DNA from: an uncultured Pseudomonadales bacterium
GTDB lineage: Bacteria; Pseudomonadota; Gammaproteobacteria; Pseudomonadales; Cellvibrionaceae
Length of the DNA: 64,000 nucleotides
Direction of reading: 5' to 3'
NCBI GenBank assembly: GCA_947488935.1
Contig: CANLBN010000004.1
Coordinates: forward strand, 62,001-126,000
Shown here in pieces: positions 12,122 to 21,683 of this stretch. Made by a program: the position numbers and the translations under genes. Numbering within the stretch: position 1 is the stretch's first letter; every line of letters starts with the position of its first letter. Below the pieces are notes generated by a model. It was not told the DNA's origin. It did no database searches and saw nothing but the letters and a program-made list of their open reading frames with translations.

Positions 12122-13366
12122 TTAAGACTTCCACCAGCGACGTGGCTGAACATTCTCAGCTTTTGTATCAGCAGGAATCGAACGAGCAATCTTATGAATT
12201 GCACCATAAGTATCTTGACCGCCTGACCACTTGTCAATACGCTCACGCCATTTAGTCCAAGGCTCAGGATTGAACTCAGGAGCACAAATTTTGGCTGCTT
12301 TCAAACGCTCTTCATCTGAAAGGTGAGCCATGCGAACGCCATGCTCTTTAAATAGAGTGCCTGGTAGCTGTGGAGTTGTTGCACCAACAGTGTTAGACAA
12401 CGCGGCTTCTTGAGCACACTGGATTTTAGCTTGTGTGAAGTAAGCAGATTCCATAACAGCATCTTGCAACTCACCACTTAGACCGTCAAATACCTTAGCG
12501 TTCATCATTGTTGCTTCTGTACCACAGAAGAAACGTAGATCAACTGACTGAGATACAACAGGTGACATATTTGCATAAGCAACCGCACCAGCCCAAGTTT
12601 CAGCACCATCGATAAGACCTTGCTTTAGACCATCTAGAGTCTCTGACCATGCGATTGGCACTGGGTTAAGACCAAGAAGTTGCATGGCGATACGACCCAA
12701 CTGAGTACCTGTAACACGGTTCTTAGTACCACGTAGCTGCTCAATATTAGTAATAAGAGGTTTCTTATCCCAACCAAGGCCCATTTGAAGACCACGAAGC
12801 TCACAATGAGAGAACAAGAACTGTAAACCATGTTGTTTTTTCAGTGGATCACGCAAAATCTTTTGACTATCTTGGTGATACAAGAACTCATACTGAGACG
12901 CACGAGTTGGGAACATATAAGCGTAATCAAGAACGTTAAGGTATGGTGCACCACCCGCTGAGTTCTGAGTAGAGGCACTAAATAGGTCGATAATACCTTG
13001 CTGAGTTTTCTTAACGCAGTTTAATTGTCCGCAGATTTGGTTATCACCAATAAACTCAACACGAATTTCACCGTCACTACGCTCTTCGATATCTTTAATG
13101 AAATCAATAGAACCAGCACGTTCAATTAACAGATTACGCTCATTAAAACCAGAAGCACCAAACTTTAAATTATATTTGGCAGGCTTTGCATAACGACGCT
13201 TCATTTCAGCTTCAGCAGCAGTTGCTAGTTGCGGAAGTGTGTAACCCGCACCTAAAACACTTGCAGCAAGAACTGTTGAACTTAAACCATAGCTTCCAGC
13301 CACACGGAAGAAATCGCGACGAGATACGCTTTCACCAGTTGCAGGAGTATTGTTTTTGATTGTCAT
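12122..13366 (-). CDS. dctP: TRAP transporter solute-binding protein DctP family, Tat-exported
   Basis: Periplasmic receptor for the TRAP system. The N-terminus carries a twin-arginine signal, SRRDFFRVAG at residues 15-24, followed by a hydrophobic stretch to about residue 50, so export through Tat is expected. The mature part has the DctP-type pattern, including the MQLLGLNPVPIAWSETLDGL segment near 220. At 414 residues it is longer than the usual 330, because of the Tat leader and a basic C-terminal extension. Tat export suggests folding in the cytoplasm, sometimes with a bound ligand or cofactor. The substrate is unknown. Confidence 0.88.
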   Translation of the reverse strand: MTIKNNTPATGESVSRRDFFRVAGSYGLSSTVLAASVLGAGYTLPQLATAAEAEMKRRYAKPAKYNLKFGASGFNERNLLIERAGSIDFIKDIEERSDGEIRVEFIGDNQICGQLNCVKKTQQGIIDLFSASTQNSAGGAPYLNVLDYAYMFPTRASQYEFLYHQDSQKILRDPLKKQHGLQFLFSHCELRGLQMGLGWDKKPLITNIEQLRGTKNRVTGTQLGRIAMQLLGLNPVPIAWSETLDGLKQGLIDGAETWAGAVAYANMSPVVSQSVDLRFFCGTEATMMNAKVFDGLSGELQDAVMESAYFTQAKIQCAQEAALSNTVGATTPQLPGTLFKEHGVRMAHLSDEERLKAAKICAPEFNPEPWTKWRERIDKWSGGQDTYGAIHKIARSIPADTKAENVQPRRWWKS

Positions 13367-13937
13367 AAACCACCTCTTTAGTTATATTTTTAGAGACTAT
13401 TGTTAAAGATTAGACACCAAGAAATTAATGGGAGATTTATTGACATCTAGTCTATTTTTTTATTGTTGTAAAAGTATGGGTATTTAAATCCATGGACCAA
13501 TTAGATCATAGAAAAAAACCTTTAGCAAATGTTTTGGGGTCAAAAAAACATCATTTGAACAATAGTTTTGATACTCATCGTCTCGAAACTATGTATAATT
13601 GTTGTGTAATCATCCAGCTTGATAAAAGACATACGCCAGAGATAATGCAAAATACTTTTAATTCATCAAGTTAGGTCAGATACTTAAAGGACACGTAAAG
13701 TCAAAATAATAATTTAATTGCCCTTTGACAGCTATTTTATATCGTTCAAAAACCCTTAAAAAAACAAAATAATGCGATATCAGTGGCAATTATCAAAGGC
13801 AACAAATAAAAAAATTGAAAATATAGTACACTATTGTTGATAAACTGAAGTCATTGAAAGAACATCAAAAAATAGCAAATGCTACTAAATACTGACAAAA
13901 CATTTATTCATCAAAATATAACTATAAGGATTAATTA
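13367..13937. other. 571-bp divergent intergenic region dctP | iclR
   Basis: No convincing gene was seen. A 60-codon open frame at 13492-13674 has no ribosome binding site and no recognisable protein character. The region holds an imperfect inverted repeat at 13562-13592 and must contain the promoters of the TRAP operon and of the IclR regulator. Confidence 0.6.
13562..13592. promoter_or_regulatory. Inverted repeat, candidate IclR operator
   Basis: ATAGTTTTGA and TCGAAACTAT are complementary at 9 of 10 positions and separated by 11 bp, so the half-sites are about two helical turns apart. It lies about 200 bp upstream of dctP, in the gap shared with the iclR gene. The assignment to IclR is an inference from position. 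Confidence 0.35.
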
Positions 13938-14714
13938 ATGCCAACCTCTTCTAATGCCTCGGAGAAATCATCTTCTGCGCTTCGCGCACTTAGCATTCTT
14001 GAAGCTGTAGCTGCATCACCAACACCTATAACGGCCTCCGAAATAAATCAAAAGCTAAAACTGCCCAAACCGACCATACACCGCCTTTGCTTAATGCTGG
14101 AAAAAGAAGGGTTTTTACAGCCGAGGCTTGACGGTAATGGTTACCTACCAGGTAACCGCCTATCAAAAATGTCGATGGGTATTTTTTGCAATAATGAACA
14201 TCTAAAAACAGAACGTCATAATATCTTGCAACGACTTTCTGACAAAGTCGGTGAAACTTGTAATATTTCAATCTCTGACGGGTCTGAAATGATCTATTTT
14301 GATCGTGTAGAGACCCACTGGCCATTACGAGTACAGCTACAAATCAATGATAGAGTACCCGTTTACTGCACCGCCAGCGGTAAATTATTCTTGAGCAATT
14401 TACCAAGCGCCAAGAGAAACCGCTTGATATCAAAAATTACATTTGAGCAATTAACGCCAAATACAATTACAAACGAAGATGACCTTAAAGCCGAGTTAAA
14501 ACGCATACGTCGTGAAGATATTGGCGTTGATAATGAAGAATTTATACAGGGTATGGTCGCCGTATCAGTACCTCTCAAAAATGCTGAAGGGCAATTCTTT
14601 GGTGCCCTTGCGATGCATGCACCAAGCGCTCGCATGGACATGAAAAAGGCCCTTGAACAAGTGCCCTCTCTACAAATTGCAGCAGCCGAGCTTATCGAAA
14701 CTATGCAAGATTAA
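13938..14714 (+). CDS. IclR-family transcriptional regulator
   Basis: DNA-binding regulator with an N-terminal winged helix-turn-helix (about residues 12-70, with KLPKPTIHRLCLMLEKEGFL as the recognition region) and a C-terminal GAF-like effector domain (about 80-255) carrying VYCTASGKLFLS and GMVAVSVPL signatures. The 258-residue length is typical. It is divergent from the TRAP operon, which it most likely controls in response to the imported solute or a breakdown product. It is convergent with the GMC oxidoreductase gene. Confidence 0.92.
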   Translation: MPTSSNASEKSSSALRALSILEAVAASPTPITASEINQKLKLPKPTIHRLCLMLEKEGFLQPRLDGNGYLPGNRLSKMSMGIFCNNEHLKTERHNILQRLSDKVGETCNISISDGSEMIYFDRVETHWPLRVQLQINDRVPVYCTASGKLFLSNLPSAKRNRLISKITFEQLTPNTITNEDDLKAELKRIRREDIGVDNEEFIQGMVAVSVPLKNAEGQFFGALAMHAPSARMDMKKALEQVPSLQIAAAELIETMQD

Positions 14715-14741
14715 GGGTAACTTAAAAAACTTAAACCCATA

Positions 14742-14777
14742 AAAAAGGCCTATATAATCAATTATATAGGCCTTTTT
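14742..14777. terminator. Bidirectional terminator between iclR and GMC oxidoreductase gene
   Basis: AAAAAGGCCTATATAAT at 14742-14758 pairs perfectly with ATTATATAGGCCTTTTT at 14761-14777, a 17-bp stem with a CA centre and A/T runs at the ends. It lies between two convergent genes. Confidence 0.9.
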
Positions 14778-14801
14778 CTTAATGTATAAAAGAGCTTAAC
14801 T

Positions 14802-16412
14802 CTAGCGAGCATCCTCTTTCATCATATCCGCGGCTTTTTCGGCAATCATTATTGCTGGCGCATTTGTATTACCAGAAACAATCTCAGGCATAATAGAACA
14901 ATCAACTACTCGCAAACCTTCTAAGCCATAAACACGCAATCTTTCATCAACAACGTTCATTTCATCTGACTCTGGACCCATTTTACAGGTACCTGTCGGA
15001 TGATAGATAGTCGTCGCACGATTTCTCGCGTACTCCAATAACTCTTCGTCAGTTTGATGCTGAACACCAGGCTCATGCTCTTCTGCAATCAAAGGGTTAA
15101 GTGCAGGTGCGCCGATAATTTTACGAACATGCTTAATAGAATCAATAGCTGTTTGCTGATCAAGCTCTGTTGACAAATAATTAGGATGTATTGCTGGGTA
15201 ATCAGCTGGATTTGCTGATTTTAATTCAATATGCCCCGTACTTGTTGGTCGTAGCTGGCAAACCGATGCAGTAAAAGCAGAGAACTTATGTGTACCATCG
15301 GCTGGTTTGTCTGCACTCAGAGGTTGTAAATGATACTGAATATCAGGGCGATCAAGCGTATCGTTACTCTGAGTAAATATAGCCACCTGGCTCGCAGCCA
15401 TTGTCAATGGACCGGTTCTAAATAAAGCATACTCAACACCCATCATTGCTTTACGCAATGGGTTACGCAATTCATCGTTTAGCGTGAGTGGTTTTTTAAC
15501 TTTATAAATGGTGCGAATCTGTAGGTGATCTTGCAGGTTTTTACCTACACCCGGAGAGTGTTTAACAACATCAATATTATGCTTAGCTAGCTCATCTTTA
15601 TCGCCAACACCTGATAGCATTAAAATCTGTGGTGAACCAATGGCACCTGCAGAAAGTACAATCTCACCCTGACATTGAGCAGTATGCTCAACACCATTAA
15701 CCGAATAAGTAATACCAGAAGCACGCTTATCATTGAAGTTGATTTTATGCACTAGTGCTTTAGTGACAACCGTTAGATTTTCTCTGTGAAGGACTGGCTT
15801 TAAGAAGCCAACAGCTGTACTACAACGTGTACCTTTTTGTGTAATTGTTAGCTGAAAATAGCCCACACCCTCTTGGTCTTTACCATTAAAGTCATCATTG
15901 CGTGGGATGCCAACTTCTTCAGCGGCATCAATAAATAGCTCGCAAATTTCACGTTTTACACGGATATTAGAAACGCTTAGTGGTCCACCAGCACCGTGGT
16001 ACTCATTGCCGCCACGCTCATTATCTTCAGACTTTTTAAAGTAAGGGAGAACCTCGTCATAAGACCAACCTTTATTTCCAAGAGCAACCCAATTATCGTA
16101 ATCTTCCGCTTGACCACGCACATACAAAAGACCATTCAAAGAGCTAGATCCACCAAGTACTTTACCTCGTGGCCACTCAAGGCTACGACCATTTAAACCT
16201 GGATCATTTTCAGTTTTGTAACACCAGTCAGTTTTTGGACTGTGCATTGTCTTAAAATAACCAATGGGGATATGGATCCAAGGGTTAGTATCTTTGCCAC
16301 CAGCCTCAAGTAGCAAAACCTTTTTATTAGGATCTTCAGACAAGCGACTAGCCATGACACAACCAGAGGAGCCAGCACCTACAACAATGTAGTCGTAAAC
16401 TTCAGTAGACAT
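14802..16412 (-). CDS. GMC-family FAD-dependent oxidoreductase (choline dehydrogenase-like)
   Basis: Oxidises an alcohol group using FAD. The N-terminal dinucleotide motif VVGAGSSGCVMA, the GMC signature WPRGKVLGGSSSLNGLLY (about residues 80-97) and the C-terminal active-site region YHPTGTCKMGP are present. The start at 16412 (MSTEVYDYI, 536 residues) is preferred over a GTG nine bases upstream. The family includes BetA but also other alcohol and polyol dehydrogenases, so choline is only one candidate substrate. It lies at the downstream end of a leftward block of demethylation genes and 145 bp after the XRE/cupin regulator. Confidence 0.88.
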   Translation of the reverse strand: MSTEVYDYIVVGAGSSGCVMASRLSEDPNKKVLLLEAGGKDTNPWIHIPIGYFKTMHSPKTDWCYKTENDPGLNGRSLEWPRGKVLGGSSSLNGLLYVRGQAEDYDNWVALGNKGWSYDEVLPYFKKSEDNERGGNEYHGAGGPLSVSNIRVKREICELFIDAAEEVGIPRNDDFNGKDQEGVGYFQLTITQKGTRCSTAVGFLKPVLHRENLTVVTKALVHKINFNDKRASGITYSVNGVEHTAQCQGEIVLSAGAIGSPQILMLSGVGDKDELAKHNIDVVKHSPGVGKNLQDHLQIRTIYKVKKPLTLNDELRNPLRKAMMGVEYALFRTGPLTMAASQVAIFTQSNDTLDRPDIQYHLQPLSADKPADGTHKFSAFTASVCQLRPTSTGHIELKSANPADYPAIHPNYLSTELDQQTAIDSIKHVRKIIGAPALNPLIAEEHEPGVQHQTDEELLEYARNRATTIYHPTGTCKMGPESDEMNVVDERLRVYGLEGLRVVDCSIMPEIVSGNTNAPAIMIAEKAADMMKEDAR

Positions 16413-16476
16413 AATTGACACACCACTTAATTTTTTATTGTATAAATTTTTATGTTAGGCAATATAACGTAGTGGC

Positions 16477-16493
16477 ATAGATTATCAATCTAT
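16477..16493. promoter_or_regulatory. Inverted repeat upstream of the GMC oxidoreductase gene
   Basis: ATAGATT-ATC-AATCTAT is a perfect 7-3-7 inverted repeat about 65 bp before the start at 16412, a plausible operator position. No regulator is identified. Confidence 0.3.
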
Positions 16494-16566
16494 AACGAGT
16501 TAATCAATTAAAAATTACAAATAATGATTATTTTGGTCTCATTTTAATTAAAATTAGAATGAAATA

Positions 16567-17172
16567 CTAATATCCTGGCGAACCCATGACCCATAACACG
16601 ACGGCCTCTTTGTCCGGTGATGGGTTTTTAACAAAATGAGGTTCTTCTCCAACAATTGAGAAGCTATCTCCTTTGCCTAAGGTATACAACCTATCTCCTA
16701 TCGTTAGCTCTAAAACTCCCGACTGAACAAAACCAGCTTCTTCTCCTTTGCGCTTTCGAGGCTCCTTACTTGTTTCTACACCAGGAGAAAAAGTAGTCAA
16801 AATCATCAAAATATCACCACTCAACCAAGGTGATAATAGCTCTTCGCGAATACCTGTGCCAAAAAAGTCGAGGCTGCGCCTTGAGTCATGTCTAACGACA
16901 TGGTTTACCTCATCAACTTTTTGTTGATTATCAGTATGAAAAAACCATGTAATCTGAACACCTAATACTTCGCTAATAGATTGAAGAACAGATATAGGAA
17001 GAGAAGAGACGCCCCTCTCGACTTGACTGACATAGCCTACGGATTTACCAATTTTTTCAGCAATGGCTGAAAGCGTGATCCCTTTAGCTTTGCGCAGATC
17101 TCGAATTTGGAGGCCTATACGTGCTTTGTTTTTATCCATATCCGTAAATACAGAATGGGTTGTTTGGGGCAT
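16567..17172 (-). CDS. XRE-family regulator with C-terminal cupin domain
   Basis: Transcription regulator. An N-terminal helix-turn-helix (about 17-75; KGITLSAIAEKIGKSVGYVS) is followed by a cupin fold (about 115-195; a GDRLYTLGKGDSFSI turn and EEPHFVKNP metal-site-like segment). Such HTH-cupin proteins often control amino-acid or polyamine breakdown genes, with the cupin sensing the ligand. The start at 17172 is preceded by AGG at a suitable distance; M12 is an alternative. A 13-bp palindrome overlaps this ribosome binding site. Within the leftward block it probably acts as the local regulator. Confidence 0.9.
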   Translation of the reverse strand: MPQTTHSVFTDMDKNKARIGLQIRDLRKAKGITLSAIAEKIGKSVGYVSQVERGVSSLPISVLQSISEVLGVQITWFFHTDNQQKVDEVNHVVRHDSRRSLDFFGTGIREELLSPWLSGDILMILTTFSPGVETSKEPRKRKGEEAGFVQSGVLELTIGDRLYTLGKGDSFSIVGEEPHFVKNPSPDKEAVVLWVMGSPGY

Positions 17173-17178
17173 GCAAGT

Positions 17179-17191
17179 AACCTGACAGGTT
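17179..17191. promoter_or_regulatory. Palindrome over the XRE/cupin gene ribosome binding site
   Basis: AACCTG-A-CAGGTT is a perfect 6-1-6 inverted repeat 7 bp upstream of the start codon at 17172, and it includes the AGG of the ribosome binding site. This is the size and position expected for an autoregulatory operator of an XRE protein; it could also act as an RNA hairpin. Confidence 0.4.
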
Positions 17192-17286
17192 TATAATTAA
17201 GCGAAATATCAAAAATGCGACCTGCCTTAACAGATCGCGAGTCTAAAAAGCCATGTGGCCTCTAAACAAGTTTGAGGCTCCCTATA

Positions 17287-18126
17287 CTAGGAAGATGCTT
17301 TTTGAGCAGCTTCTAATGTTTGGCTAATTAACGCATTAATTGTCATTGGGCCAACACCACCAGGCACAGGAGTCAATGCAGAGACACGCCCTTCCAAGCC
17401 TGTTTTATCGATATCGCCCAATCCACCAGGGTGATATCCCGCATCAACAACAACTGCGCCATCTTTAATCCATTCGGCTTTAATAAACTCAGGGCGCCCT
17501 ACTGCACCGACTAAAATATCTGCTTGTTTAATATGATCGGCAAGGTTTTGTGTACGCGAATGGCAGATAGTCACTGTGCAATTTGCATTCAAAAGCATTG
17601 CAGCCATAGGCTTACCCAAAATAGGACTGCGCCCTACTACAACGGCATGCTTACCATTTAAATCAATATTATAGTGTGCGAGTAAATGCATGATTCCAGC
17701 AGGCGTTGCCGACCCATAGGCTTCTTCACCCATTGCCATTAAACCAAAACCTTTGGTTGTTACACCATCAACATCCTTTTCAATCGCTATCGCATCAAAA
17801 CATAGGCGCTCATCAATTTGAGAAGGCACTGGATGTTGCAACAAAATACCATGTACATCGGGATTGGCATTAAGCTCATTAATTTTTGCTAAGAGCTGCT
17901 CGGTTGTCGTCTCTTCGCTCATCTCTACTTTAATAGAATCCATACCTATACGACGACAGGCATTGCCTTTCATCTGCACATAAGTACCAGAGGCAGGATC
18001 ACTTCCCACTAAAATAGTCGCTAAAATAGGCACTGGATTATTTTTAACAAGTTCAGCAACAGAAGCAGTTAATGCCACTTCTCTTTCTTTTACTAATTTT
18101 TTTCCGTCAAGAATAAGGGCTGTCAT
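17287..18126 (-). CDS. folD: Methylenetetrahydrofolate dehydrogenase/cyclohydrolase FolD
   Basis: Bifunctional enzyme interconverting 5,10-methylene-, 5,10-methenyl- and 10-formyl-tetrahydrofolate with NADP. The catalytic YVQMK (Tyr and Lys of the Y-x3-K pair), the cofactor motif [14 protein letters not shown] and the C-terminal PGGVGPMT are present; 279 residues is normal. Its place between an XRE regulator and a dimethylglycine dehydrogenase-like gene suggests that this copy oxidises methylene-THF made by demethylation, rather than being the housekeeping FolD. Whether another folD exists outside the window is unknown. Confidence 0.95.
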   Translation of the reverse strand: MTALILDGKKLVKEREVALTASVAELVKNNPVPILATILVGSDPASGTYVQMKGNACRRIGMDSIKVEMSEETTTEQLLAKINELNANPDVHGILLQHPVPSQIDERLCFDAIAIEKDVDGVTTKGFGLMAMGEEAYGSATPAGIMHLLAHYNIDLNGKHAVVVGRSPILGKPMAAMLLNANCTVTICHSRTQNLADHIKQADILVGAVGRPEFIKAEWIKDGAVVVDAGYHPGGLGDIDKTGLEGRVSALTPVPGGVGPMTINALISQTLEAAQKASS

Positions 18127-18224
18127 TTATTTATCTCGCTTTACTTTTCGGTAAAGCAACTCGGTTTCGAGTTGCTTAGTTCAAGTACTGTTTTTAGGCA
18201 CAAATAAAAATCATTAAATTAATT

Positions 18225-20675
18225 TTAACATTTAATTTTTTCCATTGATGGATCATAAACCGAGCGGAAAGATGGTGTTACTTTATAGCGGACGCACTCA
18301 ACTTCGATTTCGAAATCAGTATTATCCAACCATTCTTTATTAATACCACCATCGTGATTAACATAACCCATTGCAACCGTTGCACCTACCGAGTGGCCGA
18401 ACATACCTGCGGTTGTACGCCCTACAATTTCACCGTTCGCATAAATGGGTTCTTCGTGATAACAAAGTGGTTCTGGATCTTCAAAAACAAAAGCAACAAA
18501 GCGTTTTGTTAATAGTCCTTTAGATTTTTGTTCAAGCAACGCCTCTTTACCAATAAAACCACCTTCTTTCTCAAAGTCAGAAGCAAAACTTAAACCTGCT
18601 TCAAGTGGTGTGTCTTCATCGGTAATATCATGTCCCCAATGGCGATAACATTTCTCCATTCGTAAAGAGTTCATCGTATGGTAGCCATAAGGTTTAATAC
18701 CAAACTCTTGGCCAGCTTCTAAGATTGCATCAAATACACTTGGCGCATATTCAGTAGACACATAAAGTTCCCAACCTAACTCACCTACATAAGTGATACG
18801 CGATGCGCGCACTTTTGCATAATGCAAATCAATTTCTTTTGATGTGGCAAAAGGAAAACCTTGGTTAGAAATATCATCGTTTGTTAATTTACTTAAGGTA
18901 TCACGAGCTCGTGGACCCATTACGGTCACAACCGCCATTGAAGAGGTAATGTCATTAATATAAACGACTTCATCATCTGCTTTATTGCGACGCATCCAAT
19001 CCATGTCACGCGTTTGCGTGGCAACACCAGAGATCACTAAATACTTATCCAAGGCTAGACGAGTAACTGTTACATCGGCTTCAATACCACCACGCTCATT
19101 AAGCCACTGGGTATAAACCATTTTACCAACAGCAACGGCAACATTATTCGAACAAACTCTATTCAAGAATTTTTCTGAATCAGGGCCTTCGACTTGATAT
19201 TTAGAGAAAGAGCTTTGATCGATAACACCCACTGCATTTCGAACAGCTTCGTGTTCAGCCTTATTATTTTCAAACCAATTTTGACGACCAAAAGAATATT
19301 CATATTCAGGCTCTTGCCCTTCATTGGCAAACCAATTGGCGCGCTCCCAACCATTATCGACACCAAATACTGCGCCTAAGGATGCCAGCTTGTCATGCAG
19401 CACAGAACGTCTTACGCCACGTGCTGTTTTAAATTGCTTGAACGGATAATGTGTTTCGTATAACAAACCTAAGGATTCTGTTGTACGGTCATACAAGTAA
19501 CGCTCATTACCTTGGAACGGCATATTACGGCGAATATCAACATCCCATAAGTCGCGCGGTGCATGGCCTTTTTGAATCCATTCCGCTAGCATTTTACCTG
19601 CACCACCTGCTGACTGAATACCAACAGAGTTAAAACCTGCAGCAACAAAATAGTTGCGCAGCTCCGGTGCTTCACCTAATTGATAACGATCATCAGGTGT
19701 AAAGGATTCTGGACCATTAAAGAAAACCTGTAAGCCAGTGCGTTCTAAAATGGGAATACGATGCATAGCCGACTCAAGATAAGGCTCTAAATGGTCGAAG
19801 TCTTCGGGTAATTCGTCAAAAGAAAAATCCTCTGGAATACCGTCCATACCCCAAGGTTTTGCACCTGGCTCAAACATACCGACCAATAATTTACCGGCAT
19901 CTGGTTTGTAGTAACAATAGCCATCCATGTCACGCATTGTCGGCAAACCTTCCGCAAGATCTGGCATATTTTCGGTAACAACATAAAAATGCTCAGCAGC
20001 ATGCAATGGAACATTAACACCTGCTTTGCGACCAAATTCACGCGCCCACATACCAGCACAGTTAACAACATATTCAGCATCGATATCGCCATGCTCAGTG
20101 ATGACACCCGCAACTTTTCCATCACGGGTTTTCATGTCTAAAACTTTTGTATTTTCAAAAATTTTAGCGCCACCCATACGTGCACCTTTTGCTAGTGCTT
20201 GGGTAACATCAACAGGGCTTGCCATACCATCCATTGGCAAATGAATTGCACCAATAACATCATCAACGTTCAGCAATGGCCACATTTCTTTTGCTTGCTC
20301 TGGACTAATAACGTCACAAGGAAAGCCTGCGACTTTTGCCATTGAAGCACCACGTTTAATTTCGGCTAAACGTTCTTGATTAGTAGCAATGGTTAAAGAA
20401 CCATTACGTACAAAGCCTGTTGCTTGCCCTGTCTCGGCTTCTAATTGGTCATAAAGGCTCGCACTATAATTAGCCAGCATTGACATGTTATAACTTGCTC
20501 GGAGTGTTGGCACTAAACCGGCTGCATGCCATGTTGTACCGCAGGTTAATGTTTTGCGCTCTAGCAATACAACATCGGTAATGCCCAACTTAGTTAAATG
20601 ATAAGCAATACTACAACCGATAACACCACCGCCAACAATGACGACTTGAGCAGATGACGGTAATTGTTTTGACAT
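18225..20675 (-). CDS. FAD-dependent dimethylglycine/sarcosine dehydrogenase-like protein with GcvT domains
   Basis: Oxidative N-demethylase. The N-terminal half (about 1-430) is a DAO-type FAD domain with the VVIVGGGVIGCSIAYHL dinucleotide motif and GTTWHAAG, whose His50 is where this family binds FAD covalently. The C-terminal half (about 435-816) is an aminomethyltransferase (GcvT-like) fold that receives the formaldehyde unit on tetrahydrofolate. At 816 residues it matches DMGDH and sarcosine dehydrogenase. Neighbours fit: folD and purU process the C1 unit, etfAB accept electrons. Dimethylglycine, sarcosine or another N-methyl compound could be the substrate. Confidence 0.85.
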   Translation of the reverse strand: MSKQLPSSAQVVIVGGGVIGCSIAYHLTKLGITDVVLLERKTLTCGTTWHAAGLVPTLRASYNMSMLANYSASLYDQLEAETGQATGFVRNGSLTIATNQERLAEIKRGASMAKVAGFPCDVISPEQAKEMWPLLNVDDVIGAIHLPMDGMASPVDVTQALAKGARMGGAKIFENTKVLDMKTRDGKVAGVITEHGDIDAEYVVNCAGMWAREFGRKAGVNVPLHAAEHFYVVTENMPDLAEGLPTMRDMDGYCYYKPDAGKLLVGMFEPGAKPWGMDGIPEDFSFDELPEDFDHLEPYLESAMHRIPILERTGLQVFFNGPESFTPDDRYQLGEAPELRNYFVAAGFNSVGIQSAGGAGKMLAEWIQKGHAPRDLWDVDIRRNMPFQGNERYLYDRTTESLGLLYETHYPFKQFKTARGVRRSVLHDKLASLGAVFGVDNGWERANWFANEGQEPEYEYSFGRQNWFENNKAEHEAVRNAVGVIDQSSFSKYQVEGPDSEKFLNRVCSNNVAVAVGKMVYTQWLNERGGIEADVTVTRLALDKYLVISGVATQTRDMDWMRRNKADDEVVYINDITSSMAVVTVMGPRARDTLSKLTNDDISNQGFPFATSKEIDLHYAKVRASRITYVGELGWELYVSTEYAPSVFDAILEAGQEFGIKPYGYHTMNSLRMEKCYRHWGHDITDEDTPLEAGLSFASDFEKEGGFIGKEALLEQKSKGLLTKRFVAFVFEDPEPLCYHEEPIYANGEIVGRTTAGMFGHSVGATVAMGYVNHDGGINKEWLDNTDFEIEVECVRYKVTPSFRSVYDPSMEKIKC

Positions 20676-20747
20676 GTACCTTCTCCGAATAATTATTTGT
20701 TTAACACAAAATACTGACTAAAAAATTAATTAACTAATAGAGAACTA

Positions 20748-21602
20748 TTAATTAAAAACAACTGTTTTATTTCCATGAACCAAAATTTGATCCTCAAGGT
20801 GCGCGCGTAAGCCACGTGCCAATACAGTTTTTTCTACATCTTTACCAAGGCGAACCAAGTCTTCCACACTATCGGTGTGATTAACTCGAACAACATCTTG
20901 ATCAATAATTGGGCCTTCATCTAATTGCTCTGTCACATAATGGCAAGTTGCACCAATCAATTTTACGCCACGTCTAGATGCCTGATGGTAAGGTTGCCCA
21001 CCAATAAAAGAAGGTAAAAAGCTATGATGAATATTAAGTACTTGGTGACGATATTTTTCACACAGTGATTGCGGGAAAATTTGCATATAACGAGCTAACA
21101 CAACGCAGTCGACATCATAGCTGTCAACCAATCGTTCTACCTCGGCAAAACCCGGTGCTTTATTATCTTTCTCGATAGCAACGTGATGATAAGGAATGCC
21201 ATAAAACTCTGTTAGGCCACGCATATCGTCATGATTAGAAATAACGCAAGGAATCTCACAATTTATATCGCCACTTTTCCAGCGATCCAATAGATCTGAC
21301 AAGCAATGAGAACCTTTACTTGCCATTAAGATAACGCGCTTAGGCACTGAGTTATCAATCACGCGTAAATTCATTTTTAGTTCTTCAACTAATGGTTGAA
21401 ACTTTTCTCGCAATACATCAGCACCAAACGGTAATGAATCGGCACTAATTTCTAAACGAGAGAAAAACCAATTGCTATCGACATCTGAATGATGTGATGC
21501 TTCAGAAATCCAACCACCATGCTCGGTAATTAAACCACCCACTTTAGTAACTATTCCTACTTGATCAGGGCAATCCAAGACTAAACGATAAGTTTGAGTC
21601 AT
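20748..21602 (-). CDS. purU: Formyltetrahydrofolate deformylase
   Basis: Hydrolyses 10-formyl-THF to formate and THF. An N-terminal ACT domain (about 1-80, LDCPDQVGIVTKVGGLI) precedes a formyltransferase-like catalytic domain with LNIHHSFLPSF (catalytic Asn and His) and DEGPIIDQD (catalytic Asp). The 284-residue length is typical. Here it would regenerate THF for the demethylase and release the methyl carbon as formate. It lies 72 bp upstream of the DMGDH-like gene and 81 bp downstream of etfA in the same leftward block. Confidence 0.95.
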   Translation of the reverse strand: MTQTYRLVLDCPDQVGIVTKVGGLITEHGGWISEASHHSDVDSNWFFSRLEISADSLPFGADVLREKFQPLVEELKMNLRVIDNSVPKRVILMASKGSHCLSDLLDRWKSGDINCEIPCVISNHDDMRGLTEFYGIPYHHVAIEKDNKAPGFAEVERLVDSYDVDCVVLARYMQIFPQSLCEKYRHQVLNIHHSFLPSFIGGQPYHQASRRGVKLIGATCHYVTEQLDEGPIIDQDVVRVNHTDSVEDLVRLGKDVEKTVLARGLRAHLEDQILVHGNKTVVFN

Positions 21603-21683
21603 TTATAACACTCTCCACGAAGCGCTACTCACGCTCCTTTTTAGGAGGTGAGTGGCATAATAATTATTAATATTGATTAAAAG

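Noticed and set aside
13492..13674. 60-codon open frame between dctP and iclR
   Set aside because: No ribosome binding site, no recognisable protein character, and it lies over a likely operator region.
14802..16412. Naming the GMC oxidoreductase betA
   Set aside because: No betaine aldehyde dehydrogenase (betB) or betI lies nearby, and the sequence also fits other alcohol-oxidising GMC enzymes.
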